Assembly: GCA_937139365.1 (NCBI GenBank)
Contig: CAKZPT010000066.1
Location: 1-64,000 of the forward strand
Reading direction: 5' to 3'
Source: an uncultured bacterium
GTDB taxonomy: Bacteria; Verrucomicrobiota; Kiritimatiellia; PWTM01
DNA length: 64,000 nt
Within the stretch, counting starts at the first letter, position 1. The number at the start of each line of letters is the position of its first letter. Made by a program: the position numbers and the translations under genes. The notes below the pieces were generated by a model that had not been told where the DNA came from, made no database searches, and saw nothing but the letters and a program-made list of their open reading frames with translations. This document shows positions 23,903-32,562 of this stretch, piece by piece.

Positions 23903-26269
23903 ATGCACCGCGGCGCCGCCATTGTAATCGCCTTTCTCTTCGGGTGCGGCATTGTCGACGCCGACTCCCGCCCATCCTTCGTGTCGCCGGCATGGACGGC
24001 AAACAACGGCAGTCCGCCCGCCCGATTGGGGCCCGATGGCGTGCGATTTTCGCTCGATTTTCAGGGCGAGCGCGAGCGGTGCTTCTGGGACCTAAGCGGA
24101 ACATGGGACCTCTCCGCGGTCCGGTTGCTCGCCTTCGAGTTCACCTGCGACGCTCCCGAGAACGTCCGCGCGGCGATCGTCTATTTCGAGTGCGCCGGCG
24201 GCTGGCGACTGGCCGCACTGCCGATCCGCCGACCCGGCCGCCAGCGATGGTTTCTCGATGTTGGCCGTCTTGAGTCGGAAGGTCGTCCCGGTCCGCTTTC
24301 CTCCGTGAAGCGCGTTCGCCTCTCCTTTTGGCGGAACGGCCCGGGGTCGGCCGCGTTCGTGCTGCATGCCTGCGGCCCCGTGGATCCGCTCGTCGCCGTC
24401 CTTCAAGGAGAGGTCTCCCTGCCTGATGCCGGCGAACGCGCCTACGCGCGGAGGGTCAGCCAGCGCGTGGTCCGGTGGCTGGAGGCGATGGGGCTACCGG
24501 CAGTCCTTGTGCCCGAGGCCGAATTCCGCCCTACCACGGGCCTACGCGTTGCGATTCTCCCCTACAACTGGCTGCTTCCCGATCGTGTGTGGTCCTCGGT
24601 CCGCTCCTTCCGTGAGGGGGGCGGCCATCTTGTAGCTTGCTATTCGTCCGACGCGCGTCTGGCGGGGCTGATGGGCCTTCGCCTGGGCGCCTATCAGCGT
24701 CTGACCAACGGTTCGCAATGGAGCCATATCCGGTTTCTCGAGCCGTCCCGAATCCCATGGCCTGCGCAGATCGGACAGTTCACGCAGCATGCCCTTCCGG
24801 TCACGCCGGCGCGATCCGACGCACGGATCATCGCGCACTGGGCCGACGACTCCGGCCGCGCGCCGGTCCTGCCCGCCGTCGCGGTCAGCGACGCGGGATT
24901 TTGGATCACGCATGTCCCCAACAGCGATGACGGGCCGGGCAAACAGTGGATGTTGGCGGGGATGGTGGCGGAGCTGGCCCCCGAGGCCTGGCGTTGGATC
25001 GCCGACCACGCTCTGGTCGAGGCAGGGCGCATCGACTCGTTTCGCGATTTCGGCCATGCGGTGGACTCGATCCGGGCAACGTTGGGCCGCGTGCCGGACG
25101 GCGGGGTCGTCGGCGACCTTTTGGACCGCGCAACCGCCCTTCGAAACGAAGCTGCCCAGGCGGCGGCGAATGGACGCTGGACGGTGTTCGGGCAGCGGGT
25201 TCGCGATGTCCGGCGCGCTCTGACGGAGGCCTACGCCCGCATCCAGACGCCCCAGCCCGGAGAGCGGATCGGCATCTGGGATCATTCCGGCACCGGCCTT
25301 TACCCGGGCGACTGGAACCGCACGTGCGTTGAGTTGCGACGCGCCGGTGTCACGGACGTGTTCGTCAACGCGTTGTGGGCGGCGCAGGCGCACTATCCCA
25401 GCGACGTGGTGCCGGCCTCGTTCACCGCCCGGTCGCTCGGGGACCAACTGGACGCCAGCATCCGCGCCGCGCGGCGTCATGGTCTCCGGGTGCATCTATG
25501 GAAGGTATGCTGGAACCTCGAAGGGGCGACGCCGGAGGCCGTCGAGCGGCTCCGTCGGGCCGGCGCGCTGCAGTCCTCGCAGGACGGCCGCCCGATTGCC
25601 TGGCTTAACCCCGCCGTGTCGACCAACGCGGACCGGGAGCTGGCGGCCATCGTCGAGGCGGCCTCTCGGTACCCGCTCGACGGCATCCACCTCGACTACA
25701 TCCGCTGGCCGGAACGTCAGGCGTGCTTCGGTCCGGCGACGCGCAGCGCGTTCGAAGCCGCCACCGGCCGGCCGTGCCGGCGATGGCCCGCCGAGGTCGC
25801 AGACGGCGGGCCTCGATCGAACGAGTTCCGACGCTGGCGGGCCGGCGTGATCACGGACTTCGTCCGCCGTTGTCGACGGGAGCTGCAGCGGATCCGGCCG
25901 GATCTTCAGCTTTCGGCCGCCGTGTTTGCGGACCCCGCCGACTGTCCCGTGTCGGTCGGGCAGGACTGGCCGGCGTGGCTGCGCGAGGGACTGATGGATT
26001 TCGTCTGCCCGATGAACTACGACGAGAACCTGCACCGGTTCGCTGCCCGCTGCGCCGCCCACTTGGCCCTGCCCGGCGCCGTCGGGCGCATCTGGGAGGG
26101 GATCGGCGCGAGTGCGGGGGAATCCCAGCTTCTGGCCGACCAGGTGATCGAACAGGTCGTCGAGGCCCGCCGCAGGGGGGCAGCGGGGTTCGTTTTGTTT
26201 GACCTCAGCCCGACGGTTCGCGACCACGTGTTGCCGATGTTGCCGCTCGGCCTGACGCGGCCGCGATGA
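23903..26269 (+). CDS. family 10-like glycosyl hydrolase (DUF187/YngK-type), secreted
   Basis: 788 residues from ATG 23903 with signal peptide (GAAIVIAFLFGCGIVDA). Residues about 20-160 look like a carbohydrate-binding beta sandwich (WTANNGSPPARLGPDGVRF; FWDLSGTWDLSAV). A middle region has a ThuA-like flavour (VPEAEF...ILPYNWLLPDRVWSSVRSFREGGG). The C-terminal half is the hydrolase barrel: GIWDHSGTGLYPGDWNRT, VTDVFVNALW, GLRVHLWKVCWN, LDGIHLDYIRWP, MDFVCPMNYDEN. The H-L-D-Y-I-R-W-P and M-N-Y motifs fit the DUF187 family acting on peptidoglycan-like or other polysaccharides. A divergent gene from tatD with its own promoter. Confidence 0.82.
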   Translation: MHRGAAIVIAFLFGCGIVDADSRPSFVSPAWTANNGSPPARLGPDGVRFSLDFQGERERCFWDLSGTWDLSAVRLLAFEFTCDAPENVRAAIVYFECAGGWRLAALPIRRPGRQRWFLDVGRLESEGRPGPLSSVKRVRLSFWRNGPGSAAFVLHACGPVDPLVAVLQGEVSLPDAGERAYARRVSQRVVRWLEAMGLPAVLVPEAEFRPTTGLRVAILPYNWLLPDRVWSSVRSFREGGGHLVACYSSDARLAGLMGLRLGAYQRLTNGSQWSHIRFLEPSRIPWPAQIGQFTQHALPVTPARSDARIIAHWADDSGRAPVLPAVAVSDAGFWITHVPNSDDGPGKQWMLAGMVAELAPEAWRWIADHALVEAGRIDSFRDFGHAVDSIRATLGRVPDGGVVGDLLDRATALRNEAAQAAANGRWTVFGQRVRDVRRALTEAYARIQTPQPGERIGIWDHSGTGLYPGDWNRTCVELRRAGVTDVFVNALWAAQAHYPSDVVPASFTARSLGDQLDASIRAARRHGLRVHLWKVCWNLEGATPEAVERLRRAGALQSSQDGRPIAWLNPAVSTNADRELAAIVEAASRYPLDGIHLDYIRWPERQACFGPATRSAFEAATGRPCRRWPAEVADGGPRSNEFRRWRAGVITDFVRRCRRELQRIRPDLQLSAAVFADPADCPVSVGQDWPAWLREGLMDFVCPMNYDENLHRFAARCAAHLALPGAVGRIWEGIGASAGESQLLADQVIEQVVEARRRGAAGFVLFDLSPTVRDHVLPMLPLGLTRPR

Positions 26270-26372
26270 GCGCCACGCCGCGGCGTCGGTCCCGGCTTGC
26301 GGTGAACGACGGGACGACTAAAGTATCCACAGCACGGAACGCTGCGCAGGTGCGCGGCCCGGATCAACCACG

Positions 26373-27041
26373 ATGAGCTACTGGATCTTCATCCTGCCGG
26401 CGCTGTTGCTGGCGACCTTCGCGACGCTCCGCACGCAGTCCGTGTTCCGTCGATACTCGCGCGTGCGGGCGCGCAGCGGCTTAACGGGGGCCGAGGCCGC
26501 CGAGGCCCTCCTTCGCGCGCAGGGCGTGTGCGATGTCCGCATCGAGCGGTGGGGCGGATTTCTGACGGACCATTTCGATCCCGCCCGGAACGTGCTGCGG
26601 CTGTCGCCCGGGGTGCACGACTCCAACTCCTTGGCGGCCGTCGGCGTCGCCTGCCACGAAGCAGGTCACGCGCTGCAGCGGGCCTCGAACTACGCGCCGC
26701 TGTCGCTTCGGACGCAACTGGTGCCGGTCACGCAGATCGGAAGCCAATTGGCGTTTCCCGTGATCCTCGCCGGGCTCATGCTGGGGCGGCCGGGGCTCTT
26801 CCATCTGGGTCTGTTGCTCTTCGCGGCGGTGGTCGTGTTCACCCTGATCACGCTGCCGGTCGAGTGGAACGCCAGCTCGCGCGCGAAACGGCTGATGGTC
26901 GAATGCGGCATCGTCACGCCCGCCGAACAGCCCCATGCCGCGGCGGTGCTCGACGCGGCGTTTCTCACGTACGTGGCCTCGGCGGTGTCGTCCATCATGA
27001 CGTTGCTGTACTACCTCTCGCTCGGCTCCCGCCGTCGATGA
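26373..27041 (+). CDS. membrane zinc metallopeptidase (YugP family, Zn_peptidase_2)
   Basis: 222 residues, normal for the family. N-terminal membrane anchor, then the soluble part with TGAEAAEALLRAQGV and VACHEAGHALQ; H-E-A-G-H at residues 95-99 is the zinc site. Three C-terminal membrane helices follow, with the family motif LPVEWNASSRAKRLM between them. Physiological substrate unknown in the family. Possible promoter TTGCGG-16-TAAAGT lies about 55 bases upstream. Monocistronic. Confidence 0.9.
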   Translation: MSYWIFILPALLLATFATLRTQSVFRRYSRVRARSGLTGAEAAEALLRAQGVCDVRIERWGGFLTDHFDPARNVLRLSPGVHDSNSLAAVGVACHEAGHALQRASNYAPLSLRTQLVPVTQIGSQLAFPVILAGLMLGRPGLFHLGLLLFAAVVVFTLITLPVEWNASSRAKRLMVECGIVTPAEQPHAAAVLDAAFLTYVASAVSSIMTLLYYLSLGSRRR

Positions 27042-27087
27042 TCCCTCCGCAGGGGGCGTTCGACCGCGCCGCCGGCGCCGGGGCGAC

Positions 27088-28545
27088 TCACGGCGCGGAC
27101 CTCGATTGGGTGCCCTGCATCTGCGCCGCCAGCCAGGCCGGCGTCCACGCCAGGACGACACCCAGCGGAAACAGATACAGCTCATGGCAGGCGCCGGTTC
27201 GCCGCAAGGCGAGCGCCAGGCCGGCGAAGGTTACCGTGGACGCCACCCAGATGCCGAACCGCGCCGGCCGGCGTCCCAACGCGAGCAGGAACAGCGCCAA
27301 CACCGGCCCACTGAACATCCCCGCAAAGGTGTAGAACGCGCGGACCAGGTCTCCGATTCGCGCGACCTGGGTCGATGCCGCCGTTGCCAGCAGCCCCAAC
27401 CCCAGCGTGCCCCACCGGGCCGCCCGCATCCGCTGCGTTTCGGTACGGCAGAGCCTGCGCGGCCAGAGGTCGTTGAGCGCGACGGCGACGACCGAGCTCA
27501 GACCGGAATCCATGCTCGACATCGCAGCCGCGAAAATCGCCGCCAGCAGCAGCCCGCCGGCGACCGGCGGCATCCGGTGGGCGGCGAACCACGGCAGAAG
27601 CGCATCCGCCGGCACGCCCGCCGGCAATTCGCCGCCGAGGTGCGTCCGCAGCGCCAGACCCACGAACAGCAGCGCCGCGATCATCCCGACGTCGGTCGCT
27701 GCGTTGAACGCGACCGCGCGCGCCACTCCCCGGTCGCCCGACACGGCCAGCAGCCGTTGAACGGTCACCTGGTCTACGCCGTATTCATGTAGCAGGATGA
27801 AGACATAGGCGATCAGGACCGCCGGCGCATTCATCAGCCGGGGATCCCACCGCCAGTCGGCCAGCGAGCCCTTCGCGGCGGCCGCGGCCGCGGCCCCGAT
27901 CGCCTCCGGAACCGCGCCGTCACCCCCCGCCAGCGCAACCCCGATCCAAATCAGGCCGCCCACCATGACAGCGAACTGCACGGTGTCGGTCCACACCACC
28001 GCCGCCAGGCCGCCGAGGGCCGTGTAGAGCGTCGCCACGCCGCCGATTAGCGCGATCGAGGTCCCGAGGCCGAGGCCGGTCGCCGTGGACAGCGCCAGTG
28101 CGGGGGCGTACACGACCAAGCCCAACCAGCCCACGCGGGCGGCGACGAATAACGTCGCGGCCGCGTCCCGCGCCGCGCGCCCCATCCGCAACTCCAGAAA
28201 CTCGTACGAGGTCGTGACCCCGGCCCGCCGATAGGCCGGAAGAATGCGCCGCGCCAGCACGGGCGCCACCAGCACGCTGACCAACCCCACCAGCAGCAGG
28301 GAGAGGTTGCCGTTCCACGCCTGGGCAGGCACGCCCATGAACGTCACCGCGCTGGTGACGGAGGCGTACATGCTCATCGCCACGGCCGCCCACGGAAGCC
28401 GCCGGCCGGCGAGGAAAAACTCCGCCGTCGTCCGCTGCCGTTGCGCCGTCCGCAGGCCGATCGAGAGCAGTGCGGCGAGGTAGATTCCGATGACCGCCAG
28501 CCCCTCGGCCGGAAGGCCGGCCGTCTGCGCCTGCGCCGCGCCCAT
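27088..28545 (-). CDS. sodium:solute symporter family transporter
   Basis: 485 residues with about 13 membrane helices. Family motifs: F-F-L-A-G-R-R-L-P-W in the first loop (residues about 42-51), TAYTALGG-like segment LYTALGGLAAVVWTDTVQF, FAAAMSSMDSGLSSVV in the later helices. These fit the SSS (SLC5) family, inner-membrane uptake of a sugar, amino acid or other solute with sodium. Substrate cannot be told. Starts 12 bases after the stop of the outer-membrane barrel gene, so they are co-transcribed and may work together. Confidence 0.88.
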   Translation of the reverse strand: MGAAQAQTAGLPAEGLAVIGIYLAALLSIGLRTAQRQRTTAEFFLAGRRLPWAAVAMSMYASVTSAVTFMGVPAQAWNGNLSLLLVGLVSVLVAPVLARRILPAYRRAGVTTSYEFLELRMGRAARDAAATLFVAARVGWLGLVVYAPALALSTATGLGLGTSIALIGGVATLYTALGGLAAVVWTDTVQFAVMVGGLIWIGVALAGGDGAVPEAIGAAAAAAAKGSLADWRWDPRLMNAPAVLIAYVFILLHEYGVDQVTVQRLLAVSGDRGVARAVAFNAATDVGMIAALLFVGLALRTHLGGELPAGVPADALLPWFAAHRMPPVAGGLLLAAIFAAAMSSMDSGLSSVVAVALNDLWPRRLCRTETQRMRAARWGTLGLGLLATAASTQVARIGDLVRAFYTFAGMFSGPVLALFLLALGRRPARFGIWVASTVTFAGLALALRRTGACHELYLFPLGVVLAWTPAWLAAQMQGTQSRSAP

Positions 28546-28557
28546 CGCGCGCGCCGC

Positions 28558-29187
28558 TCAGAAGGCCAGCGAGAGGCCGACCCCCGCGTAGAACGACTGC
28601 ATGTCCACGTCCATCAGCGGCCCGCCGAGCGCCGAGGCGTCGCCCTTCATGAGGGGGAACTGGAACCCCACCCCGCAGGTCAGCCGGAGGTTGTCGGTCA
28701 GCGGCGCGCCGAATTCGAGGCCGAGGCGCACATTCACGGAATCGTCCACGGACGCGGTGTCGCTGGCTCCGCCGCGACTCACTGCGATCTCCGAGTCGCA
28801 GATCGCGTACTCGAGCGCCACCAGCGTCACCAACTCGCACCACCCCAGGTCGGCGGCGCGCAGATAGCCGGATAGACTCAGGGGATACACGCGCAGGTCG
28901 CCGTCGGCGTCCGCCGCCCAATTGCGCGCCCCGCCCCCGGCCACCCAATTTTCGTAGGCGATGCCGACGCCGACGCCTAAAATATCGCTCCACCAATGGC
29001 GGTAGCCGATCTCGATGCCGTAGGCGTAGTCGAAAACATCGAAGTCGCCCAGGCCGGGCGCATGGATCACCACTTCACCCGTCACCTCGTTCTGCCGCAT
29101 CCATGCCGGCGCCGTGGCGCCGTGGGCCGCCCCGCTCAGCACAGCCGCCGCGAGTGTCCCCGCCATCCATGCTTGAATGGTTCGCAT
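28558..29187 (-). CDS. outer-membrane beta-barrel protein
   Basis: 209 residues from ATG 29185-29187 with GAGGAG about 8 bases before. Signal peptide (MAGTLAAAVLSGAAHG). The mature part alternates polar and hydrophobic residues in strands such as DVFDYAYGIEIGYRHWW, GVGVGIAYENWV and VNVRLGLEFGAPL, and ends in aromatic F (YAGVGLSLAF), the outer-membrane insertion signature. Resembles small OmpA-like/opacity barrels with no named function. Lies 26 bases after the glycosyltransferase gene and before the symporter gene. Confidence 0.75.
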   Translation of the reverse strand: MRTIQAWMAGTLAAAVLSGAAHGATAPAWMRQNEVTGEVVIHAPGLGDFDVFDYAYGIEIGYRHWWSDILGVGVGIAYENWVAGGGARNWAADADGDLRVYPLSLSGYLRAADLGWCELVTLVALEYAICDSEIAVSRGGASDTASVDDSVNVRLGLEFGAPLTDNLRLTCGVGFQFPLMKGDASALGGPLMDVDMQSFYAGVGLSLAF

Positions 29188-29213
29188 CTTGCCGTCTCCT
29201 CGGGCCGGCTGGC

Positions 29214-30071
29214 TCAGGTTCGCCGGCCGCCGCCGGCATTATCGCCGGAGCGGGGCGGTTCGCAAGCCGCCGGCCGGGCGCCGACGGCCATGCGCCACAG
29301 GAACGCCGGGACGATGCGCAAATAGCGCGGCCCCAGCCGGCGCGGCTCCTGCAACAGGCGGTGGAGCCACTGGAGGCCGGAGCGTTTCATCCACGCCGGC
29401 GCGTCACGGCGGCGGCCCGACAACACGTCGAAGGCGGCCCCCACGCCAATCAGAACGCGACCCCTTCGCCCCGCCGCCGGATCGTGCGCCCCCTCCCTCC
29501 GAAGGTACTCGGCCATGAACCGTTCCTGCCGGGGCGTGCTCATTCCCACCCATACCAGCTCCGCGCCCGACCTCTCGACGACACCTTGGCAGGCCGCCCA
29601 CTCGCCCTCGGTCATCGGACGAAACGGCGGGGCCCAGCGGCCGGTAATCCTCACGCCCGGATGCCGCCGCTCCAACGCGAGCGCAAGTTCGTCGAGTAGA
29701 TCGTCCGTGCCCCCGAGAAGGCAATGCGCCACCGAGCCGTCGCGGGTCATCTCAAAGAGGCGCGACATCAGGTCGGGCCCGTATGCGCGGCTGACCCGTG
29801 GCCCCAAGCGACGACGCCCGATCCAGACCAGGGGCATCCCGTCGGGCACCGTCAGCAGCGAACGGTTGTGGATCGCCATCAGTTCGGGATCGCGCTGGGA
29901 TTCCATAACACCGTGAACACCAGTGACGCAGACGTGACCACGGCGCCCCCGTTGGACGGCGTCGAGGACGAAGCGAGCGGCCTCCTCTAGCCCCACGGCC
30001 GACACGCCGACCCCGAGGACATCGAAGCGTGGAGGGGCGGCCGACCCGCTTACAGCCGGAGGCCCTCTCAT
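29214..30071 (-). CDS. WecG/TagA/CpsF family glycosyltransferase
   Basis: 285 residues from ATG 30069-30071, which overlaps the upstream stop by ATGA. Signatures of GT26: FDVLGVGVSA near the start, VCVTGVHGVMESQRDPEL, SLLTVPDGMPLVWIGR, R-x-Y-G-P-D-L-M, CLLGGT, LVWVGMSTPRQERFM and LIGVGAAFDVLSG with W-M-K-R-S-G-L-Q-W-L near the end. These enzymes transfer a hexosamine or related sugar onto a lipid-linked sugar at the inner face of the membrane. Coupled to the initiating transferase, it probably adds the second sugar of a surface polysaccharide. Confidence 0.93.
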   Translation of the reverse strand: MRGPPAVSGSAAPPRFDVLGVGVSAVGLEEAARFVLDAVQRGRRGHVCVTGVHGVMESQRDPELMAIHNRSLLTVPDGMPLVWIGRRRLGPRVSRAYGPDLMSRLFEMTRDGSVAHCLLGGTDDLLDELALALERRHPGVRITGRWAPPFRPMTEGEWAACQGVVERSGAELVWVGMSTPRQERFMAEYLRREGAHDPAAGRRGRVLIGVGAAFDVLSGRRRDAPAWMKRSGLQWLHRLLQEPRRLGPRYLRIVPAFLWRMAVGARPAACEPPRSGDNAGGGRRT

Positions 30072-31459
30072 TGCGCGCCACGGCCGCGCAGGACCGCCCA
30101 CAACGTGCGGCTGAGGATCAACACGTCGAGCCAGATGGACCAGTTGCGGACATAGTAGCCATCCCAGCGTGCCAGCGCATCGGCGTCGGGTTCGCCGCGG
30201 CCGTAGATCTGCCATAGACCGGTGACGCCAGGCAGGACGCGCTCTCGAACTGCACGGGCCGCCGATGGCAGGTTGGCATGGTGTTCCTCCGGCAAGGGGC
30301 GAGGGCCGACCAACGCCATCTCGCCGCGCAGCACGTTCCACAATTGAGGGATCTCATCGAGCGACCTCCGTCGGAGCCAACGGCCGAGCGGCGTGACACG
30401 CCAGTCGTTGTGCAGCTTATGGCGGGCCGACCACTCCGCACGCAGGACCGGATCGCGTTCCAGCCGCTCTCGAAGCTGGGCCTCGGCATCGGGCACCATG
30501 GTCCGGAACTTCCACATCCGAAAGCACCGCCCGCCCCGCCCGACCCTCACTTGGCCGAAGAAAATCGGCCTGCGGTCCGACACCAGCAATGCGACGGCGA
30601 CCACCACCCCAACCGGCACCCACAACGGCGCCAAGGCGAGGACCAGAAGCAGGTCCCAGGCCCGCTTCAGCAGCCGGGCCCGCAGGTCGAGCAGGTTGTT
30701 CGTGATTTCGAGGCCGATCAACCCGTGGTAGTCGCCGGGCCGAACCCACAACGAGGGGGTATCCAGCAGGCCCGGCATCAGGACGACGGTCCGATAGCGG
30801 CTGAGGGGACCGTCCAGAAGGGCGGTGAGCTCGTCGGCGTCGAGGCGGTCGTCGGCTAGAAAGGCCACGTCCGTGCTGCCGTGGCTGTCCATCAGCCCGC
30901 CGAGCCGGGGCAGACCGGCCAGCGGTTCGGGGCTAAAGACGCCGACCGGCCGATAGCCGAGGGTGGGCTCCGCGCGCAGGGCTTCGACGGCTCGCCGCCC
31001 CAGATCGCCTCCACCGTAGACGACTGCCGGCACGCCCCACCAGGGGCGGGAGGCCGCCCAGTGGCGAGCCGCCTGGCGCGAGAGCGGCAGCGCGGCGGCC
31101 GCGGCCAGATAGGCGATGAAATAGGACCCCCGACTGGCGGCGCCGGACATGTCGCTGACAAACACGACCACGCCGGCCGCCGCGAACAGCAGTGCCAGCC
31201 ATATTTCGAGGCGGCGGATTTCGGCCACGGCGTTCAGGCCCCAGCCCGGCGCCAGACCCGCCCAGAGGGCGCCGATCCACCAGACGGGAATCACCAGCAG
31301 GCTGTATTTTAGCGACACCGGAGTGCCGGCCAGCCGCCACATCGCCACGTCGCCGATCAGCAACGCCGCCAGCAGCACGACGCCGTCGGCGGCCAGCAGC
31401 ACCGCCGCATTGCACGCGTACCGTCCCAGCCACCGCATGGCCTTCCCATCTTCCGGCAT
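30068..31459 (-). CDS. undecaprenyl-phosphate sugar phosphotransferase (WbaP-like)
   Basis: 463 residues from ATG 31459; ATG 31438 (MRWLGRY) with GGGAAGG upstream may be the real start. Four or five N-terminal helices, a Rossmann-like CoA_binding_3 segment (VPAVVYGGGDLGRRAVEAL), then the catalytic Bac_transf domain from about 265: LLKRAWDLLL, GQVRVGRGGRCFRMWKFRTM, LDEIPQLWNVLRGEMALVGPRPLP and a C-terminal PGVTGLWQIYGRG. Starts lipid-linked oligosaccharide synthesis by moving a sugar-1-phosphate onto undecaprenyl phosphate. Begins an operon with the TagA-type transferase. Confidence 0.92.
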   Translation of the reverse strand: MPEDGKAMRWLGRYACNAAVLLAADGVVLLAALLIGDVAMWRLAGTPVSLKYSLLVIPVWWIGALWAGLAPGWGLNAVAEIRRLEIWLALLFAAAGVVVFVSDMSGAASRGSYFIAYLAAAAALPLSRQAARHWAASRPWWGVPAVVYGGGDLGRRAVEALRAEPTLGYRPVGVFSPEPLAGLPRLGGLMDSHGSTDVAFLADDRLDADELTALLDGPLSRYRTVVLMPGLLDTPSLWVRPGDYHGLIGLEITNNLLDLRARLLKRAWDLLLVLALAPLWVPVGVVVAVALLVSDRRPIFFGQVRVGRGGRCFRMWKFRTMVPDAEAQLRERLERDPVLRAEWSARHKLHNDWRVTPLGRWLRRRSLDEIPQLWNVLRGEMALVGPRPLPEEHHANLPSAARAVRERVLPGVTGLWQIYGRGEPDADALARWDGYYVRNWSIWLDVLILSRTLWAVLRGRGAQ

Positions 31460-31572
31460 CGTCGCGGCAGTGTCCAGCGGCCGCTTGCAACGCGCGGAGG
31501 ACCACAGAACAATGCCTCGAGGCCGGCGCAGGCGGAACCGGAAGCTGCGCCGCCGTTGGGAGCGTCCCGGAC

Positions 31573-32562
31573 ATGGCGGAGACGGAGCGGACCCTGGTCA
31601 CCGGCGCCGGCGGCTACGTCGGCGGCGTGTTGGCCGCCGATTTACTTCGGCGGGGCGAGCGCGTGCGCGCGATGGTGCGCGACCACGCGCGGGCGGGCGA
31701 CCTCGAGCGACTCGGCGCCGAAATCGTCGAGGCTGACGTGCGCGATCCGGCCTCGCTCGCCCGCGCCGCCGCCGGCTGCGCCCGCGTCTACCACATCGCC
31801 GCCCTTTTCCGCCAAGCCGGCCTGCCCGAGCATGCGTACCACGAGGTCAACGCCGACGGCACCCGGCACATGCTCGAGGCCGCCATCGCCGCGGGGGTTC
31901 GGCGGTTCGTCCACTGCTCCACCGGCGGGGTCCTTGGCGACATCCGGCATCCGCCGGGCACGGAGACCTCGCCCTACAACCCCGGGGACGCCTACCAGCG
32001 CAGCAAGCTCGCGGGGGAGTTGATCGCAATGGATTATTTCCGCTCGGGGCGCATCCGGGGCGTCGTCATCCGTCCCGCGATGATCTACGGGCCCGGCGAC
32101 ACGCGAAACCTCAAGATGTTCCGGATGATCGCCCGACGGCGCTTCTTCTACGTCGGCCCGTGCAAGCACGTTCATTTCGTCGACGTGCGGGACCTGTCGC
32201 GGGCATTCCAGTTGGCGATGCAGCGCGAGGACCTGAACGCGGAGGTGTACATCATCGCCGGCGAGCGGGCCGTGCCGCTGAACGTGATGGCGGAAACCAT
32301 CGCGCGGCTTCTGGACGTGCCCCCCCCGCGATGGCGTCTGCCCGCGCGGCCGCTACAATGCCTCGGCTCGCTCTGCGAGGCCGTCTGCGCCCCCTTCGGT
32401 ATCCCGCCGCCGTTGTACCGGCGCCGCGTGGATTTCTTCACCAAGAACCGCCATTTTGACGCCTCCAAGGCGGCGCGGGACCTCGGATTCCGCCCCGCCC
32501 GTTCCTTCGAGGATGAAGTCGCCGACATCGTTCGATGGTACCGCGAACACGGCTGGCTCTGA
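31573..32562 (+). CDS. NAD-dependent epimerase/dehydratase (extended SDR)
   Basis: 329 residues from ATG 31573, with GGGAG before it. Nucleotide loop TGAGGYVGG (residues 10-18), Y-x-x-x-K catalytic pair in DAYQRSKLAGE, and the HCSTGGVLGD and RPAMIYGPGD strands. The pattern is close to HpnA and dihydroflavonol-4-reductase-like proteins acting on sugars or lipid-linked groups. Substrate unknown. Divergent from the polysaccharide operon; its 3' end overlaps the following pseudogene start by 28 bases. Confidence 0.88.
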   Translation: MAETERTLVTGAGGYVGGVLAADLLRRGERVRAMVRDHARAGDLERLGAEIVEADVRDPASLARAAAGCARVYHIAALFRQAGLPEHAYHEVNADGTRHMLEAAIAAGVRRFVHCSTGGVLGDIRHPPGTETSPYNPGDAYQRSKLAGELIAMDYFRSGRIRGVVIRPAMIYGPGDTRNLKMFRMIARRRFFYVGPCKHVHFVDVRDLSRAFQLAMQREDLNAEVYIIAGERAVPLNVMAETIARLLDVPPPRWRLPARPLQCLGSLCEAVCAPFGIPPPLYRRRVDFFTKNRHFDASKAARDLGFRPARSFEDEVADIVRWYREHGWL